Position numbers and translations under genes: made by a program. Source: Roseibium aggregatum IAM 12614 (GTDB lineage Bacteria; Pseudomonadota; Alphaproteobacteria; Rhizobiales; Stappiaceae). From it: a DNA stretch of 64,000 nt. Positions within the stretch are counted from its first letter, which is position 1. The number at the start of each line of letters is the position of its first letter. Positions 44,715 to 53,661 of this stretch are shown piece after piece. The notes under the pieces were generated by a model. That model ran no database searches and was not told the origin of the DNA. It worked only from the letters and a program-made list of their open reading frames with translations. Location of the stretch: the NCBI RefSeq assembly GCF_000168975.1, contig NZ_AAUW01000004.1, positions 1-64,000 on the forward strand. The letters run 5' to 3'.

Positions 44715-46648
44715 TATCTGGCGGCCGGTTCGCGGACGCGGCCATGGGACGCAAGCAGCTTATCTTACTCATCGCACTCGTTGCGGTGGGGGCTGGCATC
44801 GCCATCGGTTTATCCGCTCAAAAGGCCATCTGGGAAGGGTGGGTCACAGACCGCCTGTTCCAGATCAAGGCCCTCTTGCACAACAAGGAGCAGGCAGGTC
44901 CTGCGCCTGTGGTCGTGGTCGGCCTGGATCAAAAAGCACTCAACTCCGACCGGCTGGCGCCGATACCGCGGGTTCTGATGACCCCGGTTCTGGCGGAAGC
45001 CGGACAAGCGATGCTGAATGCCGGCGCAGTGGCGCTGGGCTACGATTTTGTGTTCGCCTACAGCGCAGACGGATTTGTGGATCCAAGCACCGGCGAAGCA
45101 AGGTTGAAGGGATTTGACCTGGCGTTCCAGCGGTTTCTCTATCAGAACCGAGGCAGGGTCTTCATCGCCCATACCGAAATCGGCGTGCCCCAGCGCATGT
45201 TTTCCGCCGCGGCCGGTGAGGGTGGTGTGAGGTCGGTTATCGTTTCGACGGATAGCGATGGTGTGGTCAGACGGCACGAGCCGCATCTGCCTCTGACCGA
45301 CTCTCCTCATTTGATCGACGCGCTTCTCGGCATGGCGGAGGCTGAGGTCACCGAAACCTATATTCCGGTTCCCTCAGCCCGCTTGGCGACCTCCGTTCCA
45401 TATCTTTCTCTCATCGATGTCTTGCAACTCTTGGAGAGTGAGCAAGGCAGACAGGAACTTGCCCGGTTTGCCGAAGGCAGGATCGTTCTGTTCGGCGGGC
45501 TGTTGCCCTATGAAGATGAGCATCTGTTTTCGGACCGTTTTCTGCCGCATCTTGGCGACGAACAAGCGGAAACAGGGCCAAGCGGACGGCCTCGGGTTCA
45601 GCCGCAAACGGCCGGTGTGTTCGTGCTGGCCGATTTCATCGGCTCTCCGTTGGCTGGCAGGATCGTGACCGAGCCGCCCGCCGGGGTCGTTCCTGCTTTT
45701 GCCGTTCTGTTCGCAGTGATTGGCACGCTTGCAGGCCTCTCCCTGCCATTGTTCGTTTTGCCTTTTGTGGCCATAGGCGGTGTGCTCTGCGGCCTTGGGC
45801 TTAGCCTGGGTAGTATCGAATTTGGGATGTTTCCGTCACCAGGTGTCGCGCCGGTTGCCTTTGTATCCGCAACCATCGTCGCCGCTGTCGGAAAGGTTGG
45901 CATCCTGCAACGCCGTCAAAGATCTCTGGTGAGGCTCTTCGGCCATTACTTGGCGCCCGATGTCATCAAGCTGATGGCCAGTTCGGAGCAATTGCCTGCG
46001 CTCGGGGGAGAAACCCGGCATGTTGTCGTGGCCTTCATCGACATTGTCGGCTTCACCAAGATGTCGGAAAAGCTCGCCGATCAGGAGGTGGTGCGCGTGG
46101 TCAACTCCTGTTTCGACAGGATCGGGGAGGTGATTACCGCCCATCAGGGGTATATCGACAAATACATTGGCGATGCGATCATGGCGGTCTGGAACGCACC
46201 CAATACAGTCGATCACCCGGAACAATCGGCTGTCGATGCCGCGGCCGAAATCATAAATCTGCTCGACCAGCTGCGGGAAATCACCGGTCAGCCGCCGCTG
46301 GACTTGCGCATCGCGCTCAATGCAGGACCGGTTCTGGTCGGCGATATTGGCGGCGAACATCGTCGCTCTTTCACGGTTATGGGAACGACTGTCAACACGG
46401 CCAGCCGGATTGAATCCGTTGCGAAGGACCACAAGGTTCGTCTTGCTGTCAGCCAAACGATTGCCGAGAAACTGCCCGCGTCCTATCCGGTTTCGGAGAT
46501 CTGGAAGGGGCAGTTACGTGGTCTGAGTTCCGACATCTGCGTTTACACGCTGGACCTTCCTGAAATGTATATGGAGCCGGAAGACCAACGGGTGAAAGCC
46601 CGTGACGAGCAGGACAGGAGCAAGCTGGTGACCTTTCCACGATCCTGA
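44711..46648 (+). CDS. CHASE2-domain adenylate cyclase, class III
   Basis: A 645-residue membrane sensor. One N-terminal helix leads to an extracytoplasmic CHASE2 domain (about residues 35-315: VVVVGLDQKAL, GAVALGYDFVF, GRIVLFGGLLPYEDEH). Two or three helices follow at about 325-400, then a class III cyclase domain. Metal ligands Asp444 (FIDIVGF) and Asp488 (YIGDAIMAVW) are intact. The Lys in YIDKYIG and the Thr in GTTVNTASRIE indicate ATP as substrate, in the IIIb style. It should make cAMP in response to a periplasmic signal. It is coupled by ATGA to the FecR-like gene and lies in a block with CRP-like sites. Confidence 0.9.
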   Translation: MISGGRFADAAMGRKQLILLIALVAVGAGIAIGLSAQKAIWEGWVTDRLFQIKALLHNKEQAGPAPVVVVGLDQKALNSDRLAPIPRVLMTPVLAEAGQAMLNAGAVALGYDFVFAYSADGFVDPSTGEARLKGFDLAFQRFLYQNRGRVFIAHTEIGVPQRMFSAAAGEGGVRSVIVSTDSDGVVRRHEPHLPLTDSPHLIDALLGMAEAEVTETYIPVPSARLATSVPYLSLIDVLQLLESEQGRQELARFAEGRIVLFGGLLPYEDEHLFSDRFLPHLGDEQAETGPSGRPRVQPQTAGVFVLADFIGSPLAGRIVTEPPAGVVPAFAVLFAVIGTLAGLSLPLFVLPFVAIGGVLCGLGLSLGSIEFGMFPSPGVAPVAFVSATIVAAVGKVGILQRRQRSLVRLFGHYLAPDVIKLMASSEQLPALGGETRHVVVAFIDIVGFTKMSEKLADQEVVRVVNSCFDRIGEVITAHQGYIDKYIGDAIMAVWNAPNTVDHPEQSAVDAAAEIINLLDQLREITGQPPLDLRIALNAGPVLVGDIGGEHRRSFTVMGTTVNTASRIESVAKDHKVRLAVSQTIAEKLPASYPVSEIWKGQLRGLSSDICVYTLDLPEMYMEPEDQRVKARDEQDRSKLVTFPRS

Positions 46649-46760
46649 CGAAGCTCCTTCAAACACAGCATTTTTTGCATCTTTCCCAATCATCCGGCAT
46701 GATCGGGTAACTGATTTTCGGCAGCCTGAAGAGCTACGGCGCTGAGCTTAAGGTCTCACT

Positions 46761-48746
46761 ATGGTCCAATGGCCTGACAACCAAAATCCGGGTGCAAATC
46801 GCCCTGAGTTTGACAGGACCGTGATCCGTCCGTCGCACAAGGCCCCGCCAGCCGCGCCTGCCGACACCTCGTCGGCAAAGCCAGCGCCTTCAATTGGAAA
46901 GGCAAACGGTTCCAAACGGTCTCCTGTAATTCTCTATGCCGCACTGGCAATAGGGTTCCTAGTGCTGGGCGGCGCTGTAGGGGGGATAGCTCACCTGATT
47001 TCCTCCGGTGCAATTTCCCTTTCACCGCCTGAGGAAACCGGAATGCAGCAACTCGCCGACGCGCTTGAGAGAAGTTCCGATTCAGAAAATGCTCTGCCGT
47101 CAGACCCGGAGGAAACTGACGGCAGTGACCAGCCCCTCGAACAGGATGTCGAGAATGCGGCGCTGACGAACGAGGAGGACCTTGACGTTCCAGCTGACCC
47201 GTTCTTCGACATGGCTTTGTCTGCTGTCATTCCGTTGGCAGGCGACCCGGTGCTCCTGAAAGACGGTGCTGCCAGCCGACGGATAGATCTGTCGGAAAGA
47301 CCGGTACCGACCGCTGCGGTTGGCGACGGCGAGGCGTCGGTGCCGACTGTTGCCGCTTTCGTTCTCGACAGTCAGATGCTGGACGATGATGGCAATCTGG
47401 TTATTCGCGCACCGGGCAGCGAAGCAGACTTTCAGTTCGGTAATTTCGGTGGCGGCGACGAAGCCGAGGGCATCGTCGTTGAAGAAGACGCCCGCCCTGC
47501 CGACGATAGTTCTCCTGACTTGCCTGTGTTTCTGAAGCCGTCGACTGATACGCTGAACCTTTATTTGACCGAGCGTCCAATCGGACAGGGGCCGAGCCGG
47601 ATCGAAGTACGCGAGGAAGTGGCAAAGCCGGCCTCGCTCAAGGATTTCCTGAAAGACAACGGGTTCGACGAAGAAGTTCTCGATCCGCTGGTAAAGTTTG
47701 CTCGGGATAACTTCGATAAGAGCGATTTGGTCGCAGGCGATAAAATCGCGGTTCGAGGCGTGCGAATGCCGAACAAGCTTGGCCGCATCGGTGACTACTA
47801 CCGGCCTGTGCAGATATCGATATACGGCCGCGAAGGATACGTGGGGACGGCTGCATATTCCGCCGGACGAGACGGGGAAAGCTATGTGGCCGGGGCTGAT
47901 CCCTGGTTTGGAAAGACCATCGTTGAAGAGAAATCATCCGGTGAGGAAGCAACGCAGCCTGCCAACACCCATCGCCTGATCGATGGCCTTTATGCAACTG
48001 CGGTGCGCAATGCGGTGCCCGCTTCTATCGTGGGCGAGGCAATCGCGTATCTCGCTCCCATGACCGATCTCAAGCGGGCGATCAAACCGGACGAAAGGGT
48101 CACTCTCGTATTCACGGATTCCGCGCGGGATGAGAAACGCGGCGGTGGCAGGGTGCTTTTCGCAGGCGTGCGGCGAGGGGACGATTGGTCGGTTCGCTGC
48201 TACGTGCTCAAGGCACCGGGCAATCGGGGGTTTGCCTGCGTGAACGAAGGCGGCAAGGTCAGTGTGTCAGGTGCCATGCTCGTTCCGGTTAAAGGCGTCC
48301 TGACGTCAAAATTCGGGATTAGGTTTCATCCGATCAAGAAGACCGAACGCCTTCACGCCGGGGTCGACTGGGCGGCTCCCACCGGCACCGCAATCCATGC
48401 AGCCTTTTCCGGAAAGGTCACTTACCGGGATGTCCGCGGAGGCTATGGCAACTTCATTGAACTCACCCATAAGGACGGCATCACAAGCCGCTATGCCCAC
48501 ATGCATGAGTTCGCCGACGGTATTCAGCTTGGATCGGTCGTGCAGGCGGGCGATCTGATCGGTTATGTCGGAACCACCGGGCTTTCCACCGGCCCGCACC
48601 TGCATTTTGAAATCAGACACAGGGGCGACCCGACGGATCCTTTGGCCTTCGAAATGGAGACGGGAGCAGATGCACCGCAATCTGTCGGAAGCAAAGACCT
48701 GCAAGCTTACCGCACGGTGATTGCCGATATTCTGAGTGTGCAGTGA
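46761..48746 (+). CDS. Membrane-anchored M23 peptidase
   Basis: A 661-residue protein with a polar 55-residue N-terminus, one membrane helix (VILYAALAIGFLVLGGAVGGIAHLI) and a long acidic periplasmic linker. The C-terminal LytM/M23 domain has the zinc ligands His532 and Asp536 in LHAGVDWAAP and His615 in PHLHFEIRH; His613 is the catalytic partner. All are present, so it should cut peptidoglycan cross-links or a related peptide. LKDFLKDNGFDEE before it resembles a LysM/OPA-like region. It stands between the CHASE2 cyclase and PAAR genes. It may open the wall for secretion-system assembly; an effector role is less likely because it is anchored. Confidence 0.87.
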   Translation: MVQWPDNQNPGANRPEFDRTVIRPSHKAPPAAPADTSSAKPAPSIGKANGSKRSPVILYAALAIGFLVLGGAVGGIAHLISSGAISLSPPEETGMQQLADALERSSDSENALPSDPEETDGSDQPLEQDVENAALTNEEDLDVPADPFFDMALSAVIPLAGDPVLLKDGAASRRIDLSERPVPTAAVGDGEASVPTVAAFVLDSQMLDDDGNLVIRAPGSEADFQFGNFGGGDEAEGIVVEEDARPADDSSPDLPVFLKPSTDTLNLYLTERPIGQGPSRIEVREEVAKPASLKDFLKDNGFDEEVLDPLVKFARDNFDKSDLVAGDKIAVRGVRMPNKLGRIGDYYRPVQISIYGREGYVGTAAYSAGRDGESYVAGADPWFGKTIVEEKSSGEEATQPANTHRLIDGLYATAVRNAVPASIVGEAIAYLAPMTDLKRAIKPDERVTLVFTDSARDEKRGGGRVLFAGVRRGDDWSVRCYVLKAPGNRGFACVNEGGKVSVSGAMLVPVKGVLTSKFGIRFHPIKKTERLHAGVDWAAPTGTAIHAAFSGKVTYRDVRGGYGNFIELTHKDGITSRYAHMHEFADGIQLGSVVQAGDLIGYVGTTGLSTGPHLHFEIRHRGDPTDPLAFEMETGADAPQSVGSKDLQAYRTVIADILSVQ

Positions 48747-48781
48747 AACAAGTCTTGCACAAGCGCTGAATTGCGCCAGAC

Positions 48782-48797
48782 TGTGATGCAGGTCGCA
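48782..48797 (+). promoter_or_regulatory. CRP-like site ahead of PAAR
   Basis: TGTGATGCAGGTCGCA matches the CRP consensus at 9 of 10 positions. It ends 57 bases before the PAAR ATG, exactly the spacing seen at 39117-39132. Confidence 0.6.
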
Positions 48798-48853
48798 GTA
48801 ATTGTTGCAGGAATGTTCATTCTGGCAAGAGTGTAACACCACACGAGGCTGCC

Positions 48854-49150
48854 ATGACGAGACCAGCTGCCCGCCTGGGCGATTTTCATGTGTGTCCGAT
48901 GTCGCCTATCCCTCCGGGATTGCCGATCGCACCTCCTTGCAAGATCAATGTCCTGATAGGCATGCGTCCTGCCGCAAGAATGACGGACATGTGCGTATGT
49001 GTTGGCCCTCCGCCGGCAAATGTCGATCCCATCGTCATGGGGTCGCTGACAGTCCTTATCGGCATGCTGCCGGCAGCGCGGATAGGGGATCCGACAGCCA
49101 AGGGCGGCGTGATAACGACGGGCGAATTCACCGTTCTTATAGGCGGCTGA
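48854..49150 (+). CDS. PAAR-domain protein, T6SS spike tip
   Basis: A 98-residue PAAR-motif protein that caps the VgrG spike. The fold is visible as ARLGDFHVCPM at the start, INVLIGMRPAARMTDMCVC in the middle and TVLIGMLPAARIGDPTAKGG near the end, with Cys and His residues placed to bind zinc. It has no toxin extension, so it is a structural tip or an adaptor that carries a separate effector. Neighbours are the M23 peptidase upstream and the T6SS ATPase convergent downstream. A strong terminator follows 50 bases after the stop. Confidence 0.9.
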   Translation: MTRPAARLGDFHVCPMSPIPPGLPIAPPCKINVLIGMRPAARMTDMCVCVGPPPANVDPIVMGSLTVLIGMLPAARIGDPTAKGGVITTGEFTVLIGG

Positions 49151-49199
49151 ACCTTGGCGCCCTTAAAAAGGAACAGTTTTTCTGCCCGGAATCAGAACG

Positions 49200-49231
49200 C
49201 CGGACAGGTTCAAGAACCTGTCCGGTGTTTT
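49200..49231 (+). terminator. Terminator between PAAR and clpV
   Basis: A perfect 12-bp stem CCGGACAGGTTC / GAACCTGTCCGG with loop AA, followed by TGTTTTATT. It ends the PAAR unit and may also serve the convergent clpV operon. Confidence 0.88.
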
Positions 49232-49243
49232 ATTGCTTGTGGT

Positions 49244-52051
49244 TCAGCTTTCTGGCTCGATTTCAATGCCTGTTTCGGTGGCCTTCAAGGTAACGCCCTT
49301 TAGTTCTTCGCCGTTCATCTGCGCGGTCAGGAACGCGCGTGAAAGCTTCGGCAAAAGATCGTTGGTCAGAATGTTGTCGATCATGCGGCCGCCGCTGTCC
49401 GGGTCACGGCACAGCGAAACGATATGGCTGACAACATCCTCTCCATAGCTCAGCACGGCATCCCGGTTCTGCTTGACCCGCTTGACAATGCGGTTGAGCT
49501 GAAGCCGGACAATAAATCCGAGCATCGAAGGCGACAGCGGATAATAGGGGATGGTCACGATACGGCCGAGCAGGGCCGGCGGGAACACGTCGAGCAAAGC
49601 CGGTCTCAAGGTCTCCGCAAGCTTCTCCGGATCCGGTGCATTGGGGTCCGTCGCCGCAAGATCCGGGTCACTGGAAACCGGTGCATCCAGCATATGGCTT
49701 GCCGCATTCATGATGATGTCCGTGCCAACGTTCGACGTCAGCAGGATCAACGTGTTGCGGAAGTCGATCTTCCGGCCCATGCCGTCTTCCATCCAGCCCT
49801 TGTCGAAGACCTGGAAGAAGATTTCGTGAACATCCGGATGAGCCTTTTCGACTTCGTCCAAGAGGACCACCGAGTAAGGCTTGCGCCGCACCGCTTCGGT
49901 CAACCGGCCGCCTTCGCCATAGCCCACATATCCCGGAGGTGCGCCTTTGAGACCGGAAACGGAATGCGCTTCCTGGAACTCGGACATATTGATTGTGATC
50001 AGGCTTTCTTCACCGCCGTAAAGCGTTTCTGCAAGCGCAAGCGCGGTTTCTGTCTTGCCGACACCGGACGGGCCGCACAGCATGAACACGCCGATGGGTT
50101 TGTCCGGATTGCCCAACTGGGCACGGCTTGTCTCGATACGCTTTGCGATCATCGCAAGACCATGAGCCTGACCGATCACCCGTTTGTTGAGACTGTCGGT
50201 CAGCGTCAGGATCGTCTGCATCTCGTCCTGCACCATCCTGCCGACCGGTATGCCGGTCCAGTCTGAAATGATGCTGGCCACAGCTTCATCGTCGACATAG
50301 GCATAGACCATGCGATCGTCTTCCGGGATTTCGGAAAGCTCCGTGCGCATCGCCTGGAGCGCTTCCCGAATGGCGTCTTCGTTGGTCAGGTCCACATCAA
50401 GTTCAAGCTCGATCTCGTCGATCGGAACAAGAGCAGGCTTGTCGTGCTGCGGATCTTCGATTGCCTCGCTTTCCGGATGAGGCGCAGGTTCAACACCGCG
50501 CAGCTTTGCAAGCGCGGCATTCAGGCGCCGGATGCCGGCAACCAGTTTCCGTTCGTTTTCCCATTGATTGTGCACAGTCTCGATGTCGCGTTCGGTTTCA
50601 GCAATCGCTTCGGAAAGTGCGTCGAGTTGCTCCTGATGGTCCACGCCCAGTTCGGCGTCATTTGTCAGGGCCTTTTTCTCAGTTTCAAGAAAGCCCTTCC
50701 GCGCAACCAGGTCCAGCAAGCGGGCAGGCTGCGCCGCTTGCGAAATGTTGACGCGTGCCGAAGCCGTGTCCAGAACACTGACTGCCTTGTCCGGCAACTG
50801 GCGCGCCGGAATGTAGCGGTGGGACAACGACACGGCGGACCGGACGGCACTGTCCAGGATGCGGACCTGGTGATGCTCTTCCATCGGGCCCAGCAGGCCG
50901 CGAACCATGGCGAAGCATTTCTCTTCATCCGGCTCATCGACCTGGACAGGCTGAAAACGCCGTGTCAGGGCCGGGTCTTTTTCAAAATGCTGCCGGTATT
51001 CCGACCAGGTGGTGGCGGCAACGGTTCTGAGCGTGCCGCGCGCAAGCGCAGGCTTCAGAAGGTTGGCGGCATCCCCCGTTCCTGCCGCGCCACCGGCACC
51101 GATCAGCGTGTGAGCTTCATCAATGAACAGGATCGTCGGTACGATAGACCCGTGGACCGCGTCGATGACCGCACGCAGCCGCTTCTCGAACTCGCCTTTC
51201 ATGGAAGCGCCAGCCTGCAGCAAGCCGAGGTCGAGGGCACAAAGGCGTGTACCCAAAAGGGCCGGGGGAACGTCCCCGGAGACGATTTTTTGCGCAAAGC
51301 CCTCGACGATCGCGGTTTTGCCGACACCGGCTTCCCCGGTCAGGATCGGATTGTTCTGGCGGCGGCGCATCAACACGTCGATAACCTGGCGTATTTCCTC
51401 GTCCCGTCCCACGATTGGATCGAATTCCTTCGCGCGGGCTCGAGCGGTGAAATCCACCGTGAACTGGCTGAGGGCATCTTCTCCGGGGCCACCTGCGGTC
51501 AATGGCTCCGATCCCGGCTCGCCGGAGGCTGCACCGGTGGCGGGACCGGAGCCGTCAATAGGCCGGGCCCGAACTTCGCCGGATGATCCGGCGATGGCAT
51601 CCAGTTGGCTCGCTATTTCATCGTGCTTGAGCTTGTTGAGAGCTTTCGATAGCTGGAAAAGCTGGGTACGCGTGCTCTCGTCCCCGAGGATCGCAAGAAG
51701 CACGTAGGCTGTCCGTATCTTGTAGTCGCCGTGGGTAAGCGTTCCGACGAACCACGCCCCCTGCAACGCCTCGCGAAACGGCTTCGACATTGTGGGAAGT
51801 TCGGTTTGATTTATCTTCAGCTCCGCAAGGGCGGCCTGAAGATCCTTGTCAACGGCGCTCAGATCGACGTCGAAATGGCGAAGAATATGAAACAGGTCGG
51901 AATTTTCGTTGCGGATCAGATAGTAGAGCCAGTGGAGCAATTCGAGGTGCCGATGGCCGGCATCCTTTGTAAGCCGCATGGCCTTGTCCAGGCTTTCGTA
52001 GGCGACCGAGTTAATTTTGCTGGTAACTTTTTCAACCGTAATGTCACTCAT
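49244..52051 (-). CDS. clpV: T6SS sheath-disassembly ATPase ClpV
   Basis: AAA+ unfoldase of 935 residues that recycles contracted TssB/TssC sheaths. Its N-terminal domain lacks strong ClpB similarity, as expected for ClpV. Two ATPase modules follow: Walker [14 protein letters not shown] (Lys245) with [13 protein letters not shown], and Walker [17 protein letters not shown] (Lys666) with [14 protein letters not shown]. The inserted coiled-coil middle region lies between them (about residues 415-530). ATG 52051 is 26 bases after the tssG stop. It is last in the tssE-F-G-clpV run. No missing residues noticed. Confidence 0.95.
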   Translation of the reverse strand: MSDITVEKVTSKINSVAYESLDKAMRLTKDAGHRHLELLHWLYYLIRNENSDLFHILRHFDVDLSAVDKDLQAALAELKINQTELPTMSKPFREALQGAWFVGTLTHGDYKIRTAYVLLAILGDESTRTQLFQLSKALNKLKHDEIASQLDAIAGSSGEVRARPIDGSGPATGAASGEPGSEPLTAGGPGEDALSQFTVDFTARARAKEFDPIVGRDEEIRQVIDVLMRRRQNNPILTGEAGVGKTAIVEGFAQKIVSGDVPPALLGTRLCALDLGLLQAGASMKGEFEKRLRAVIDAVHGSIVPTILFIDEAHTLIGAGGAAGTGDAANLLKPALARGTLRTVAATTWSEYRQHFEKDPALTRRFQPVQVDEPDEEKCFAMVRGLLGPMEEHHQVRILDSAVRSAVSLSHRYIPARQLPDKAVSVLDTASARVNISQAAQPARLLDLVARKGFLETEKKALTNDAELGVDHQEQLDALSEAIAETERDIETVHNQWENERKLVAGIRRLNAALAKLRGVEPAPHPESEAIEDPQHDKPALVPIDEIELELDVDLTNEDAIREALQAMRTELSEIPEDDRMVYAYVDDEAVASIISDWTGIPVGRMVQDEMQTILTLTDSLNKRVIGQAHGLAMIAKRIETSRAQLGNPDKPIGVFMLCGPSGVGKTETALALAETLYGGEESLITINMSEFQEAHSVSGLKGAPPGYVGYGEGGRLTEAVRRKPYSVVLLDEVEKAHPDVHEIFFQVFDKGWMEDGMGRKIDFRNTLILLTSNVGTDIIMNAASHMLDAPVSSDPDLAATDPNAPDPEKLAETLRPALLDVFPPALLGRIVTIPYYPLSPSMLGFIVRLQLNRIVKRVKQNRDAVLSYGEDVVSHIVSLCRDPDSGGRMIDNILTNDLLPKLSRAFLTAQMNGEELKGVTLKATETGIEIEPES

Positions 52052-52077
52052 GATTTCCGGTCCTTCGGACTTGAGAC

Positions 52078-53661
52078 CTATTGATAAACAGTGGTGTGGC
52101 GGCGCACTGGCCGAAAACGGGTGTCGGTGAGCATGTCCTCTTCTTCTGCCTCCGCTCCGGCATCATCCCCGGCGCCGGACGCAGCTGGCTTCAGCCAACC
52201 GATGTGTCCCAGTGTTGCGGAATTGGTCGCATCCATCCGGACGGCGGAGGCGCATCTCTTGGGCAAAGCCAGCTCAATCTCGTATTCAACTTCCAAACCG
52301 AGATAAAAATCGATCAGGTCAAACAGTTTTTCTGTCCATGGATTGGGTTTCACCCGCGTAGGCGGAAGAAACTTGCGATATTCCTCCAATGTGCGTGTAA
52401 AAATCCTGATCCGGATCTTGTCGCTAACGCTGTAGACCTTTGAGCCCACAATGGTGTCGGCGCCAAGTTTGCCGCCGCCTCCCGGACCAAAGCCTCCGAG
52501 CTTGAGCTGATCGTCCTTGTCCAGATGCAGCCACGTTCCCACGCACTGGTCGATTTCCACCTTGACGTCAAAAACGCCCGTGATGAGTGCCTTCAAACGA
52601 GCGGCGCTTTTTGTCTTTGGCGACATAAGCCCGGCATAAAGCAGCTTGAGCCGGTCATCGATCCTATCGAGATCGCGGTAGATCGGAGTGCCGATACCAA
52701 TTGCCGAGCCGAGATAGGCAAGAAACCGGTCATCGTCCGGTCGGTCATGCTGAACGATTGGCCGCGCATCCGCCCAGGCACGGTAAAACAACTGTACGAA
52801 GCGATTGTTGAATATGTCCAGGAACCGCGGAAAACTGTCGTCACCCGTCAGCCCGCGCATGATCGCTTCGTCGGTATAGGCAGAGGGAAGGGCGCCTTGC
52901 GGGCCCAGCATGCCGAGGAAACGCTCCAGCAAGACGAGGCCGCCGTCACCGTCACGCGTAGCGCGCTCGATCGTGGATGTCGCGAACTCACTCGATGGAT
53001 CCTGGCCAAAGCGGACAATGTCTTCCATCATGCGCCGGCTTTTACCGATCCTGGGTGGTGCCGGTTCTTCGGCATTCTTGGGTTTCGCACCTGGTTCGGA
53101 ACGACCGGGCGCCGTCTGTCCCTCAAGCATTCTCAGCACTGCCAGCAGGTCATGTCCACCTGGATGCGTCTGGATGCGTTCAGCCAGTGCAGAAAGCAAT
53201 GAAGCGTATTGCTGCTGGACAGGGACTTCGATGCGAGGGGCTTCCGGCACAGCTTCTTCACTTGCCGGGTCTGGCATGGGAGGCTGGCCTTGCGGCTGCA
53301 GTGCTTCGATAGCCGTCTCTGCGGGGACCTCTTCCGGCAAAGAAACCTCTGTATCCGGTGAGTCTGGGGGCTGTGTTTCTGCGAATGAGGGAACTGCGTC
53401 GTCTTCTTCTGTGGTGGCAGTTGCGTGTTCAGTCGCACGCGACTTTCGTTCGTGCGATGAAGTCGCTTTCGCGGCCAGGCCGTCACCTTGAACTTCTTCC
53501 TTCCTGAGGGTGTCCGTGCTGGAGCTTTCAGCGTCGTCTGCTGTTGTCGCCTGGTCTTCTATTGCTGGCCACGCCGGAGCCTTCCGTGCGGATGATGGTA
53601 CAACGGTCTTGTCCCGCGCAACGCGGGTTTTCGTCCGATCCTTGTCCGCCGGCCCGGTCAT
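52078..53661 (-). CDS. tssG: T6SS baseplate protein TssG with long N-terminal extension
   Basis: Baseplate wedge component. The last 330 residues or so match TssG: FLGMLGPQGALPSAYTDEAI, FLDIFNNRFVQLFYRAWAD, PPTRVKPNPWTEKLFDLIDFYLGLEVEYEIELAL. Ahead of them lies an extension of about 170 residues, rich in Glu, Pro, Ala and Thr, that looks disordered. Family members usually begin close to the conserved part. ATG 53661 overlaps the tssF stop (ATGA), which supports this start and therefore the extension. The C-terminus DMLTDTRFRPVRRHT is also short and acidic. The core call is firm. Confidence 0.9.
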   Translation of the reverse strand: MTGPADKDRTKTRVARDKTVVPSSARKAPAWPAIEDQATTADDAESSSTDTLRKEEVQGDGLAAKATSSHERKSRATEHATATTEEDDAVPSFAETQPPDSPDTEVSLPEEVPAETAIEALQPQGQPPMPDPASEEAVPEAPRIEVPVQQQYASLLSALAERIQTHPGGHDLLAVLRMLEGQTAPGRSEPGAKPKNAEEPAPPRIGKSRRMMEDIVRFGQDPSSEFATSTIERATRDGDGGLVLLERFLGMLGPQGALPSAYTDEAIMRGLTGDDSFPRFLDIFNNRFVQLFYRAWADARPIVQHDRPDDDRFLAYLGSAIGIGTPIYRDLDRIDDRLKLLYAGLMSPKTKSAARLKALITGVFDVKVEIDQCVGTWLHLDKDDQLKLGGFGPGGGGKLGADTIVGSKVYSVSDKIRIRIFTRTLEEYRKFLPPTRVKPNPWTEKLFDLIDFYLGLEVEYEIELALPKRCASAVRMDATNSATLGHIGWLKPAASGAGDDAGAEAEEEDMLTDTRFRPVRRHTTVYQ

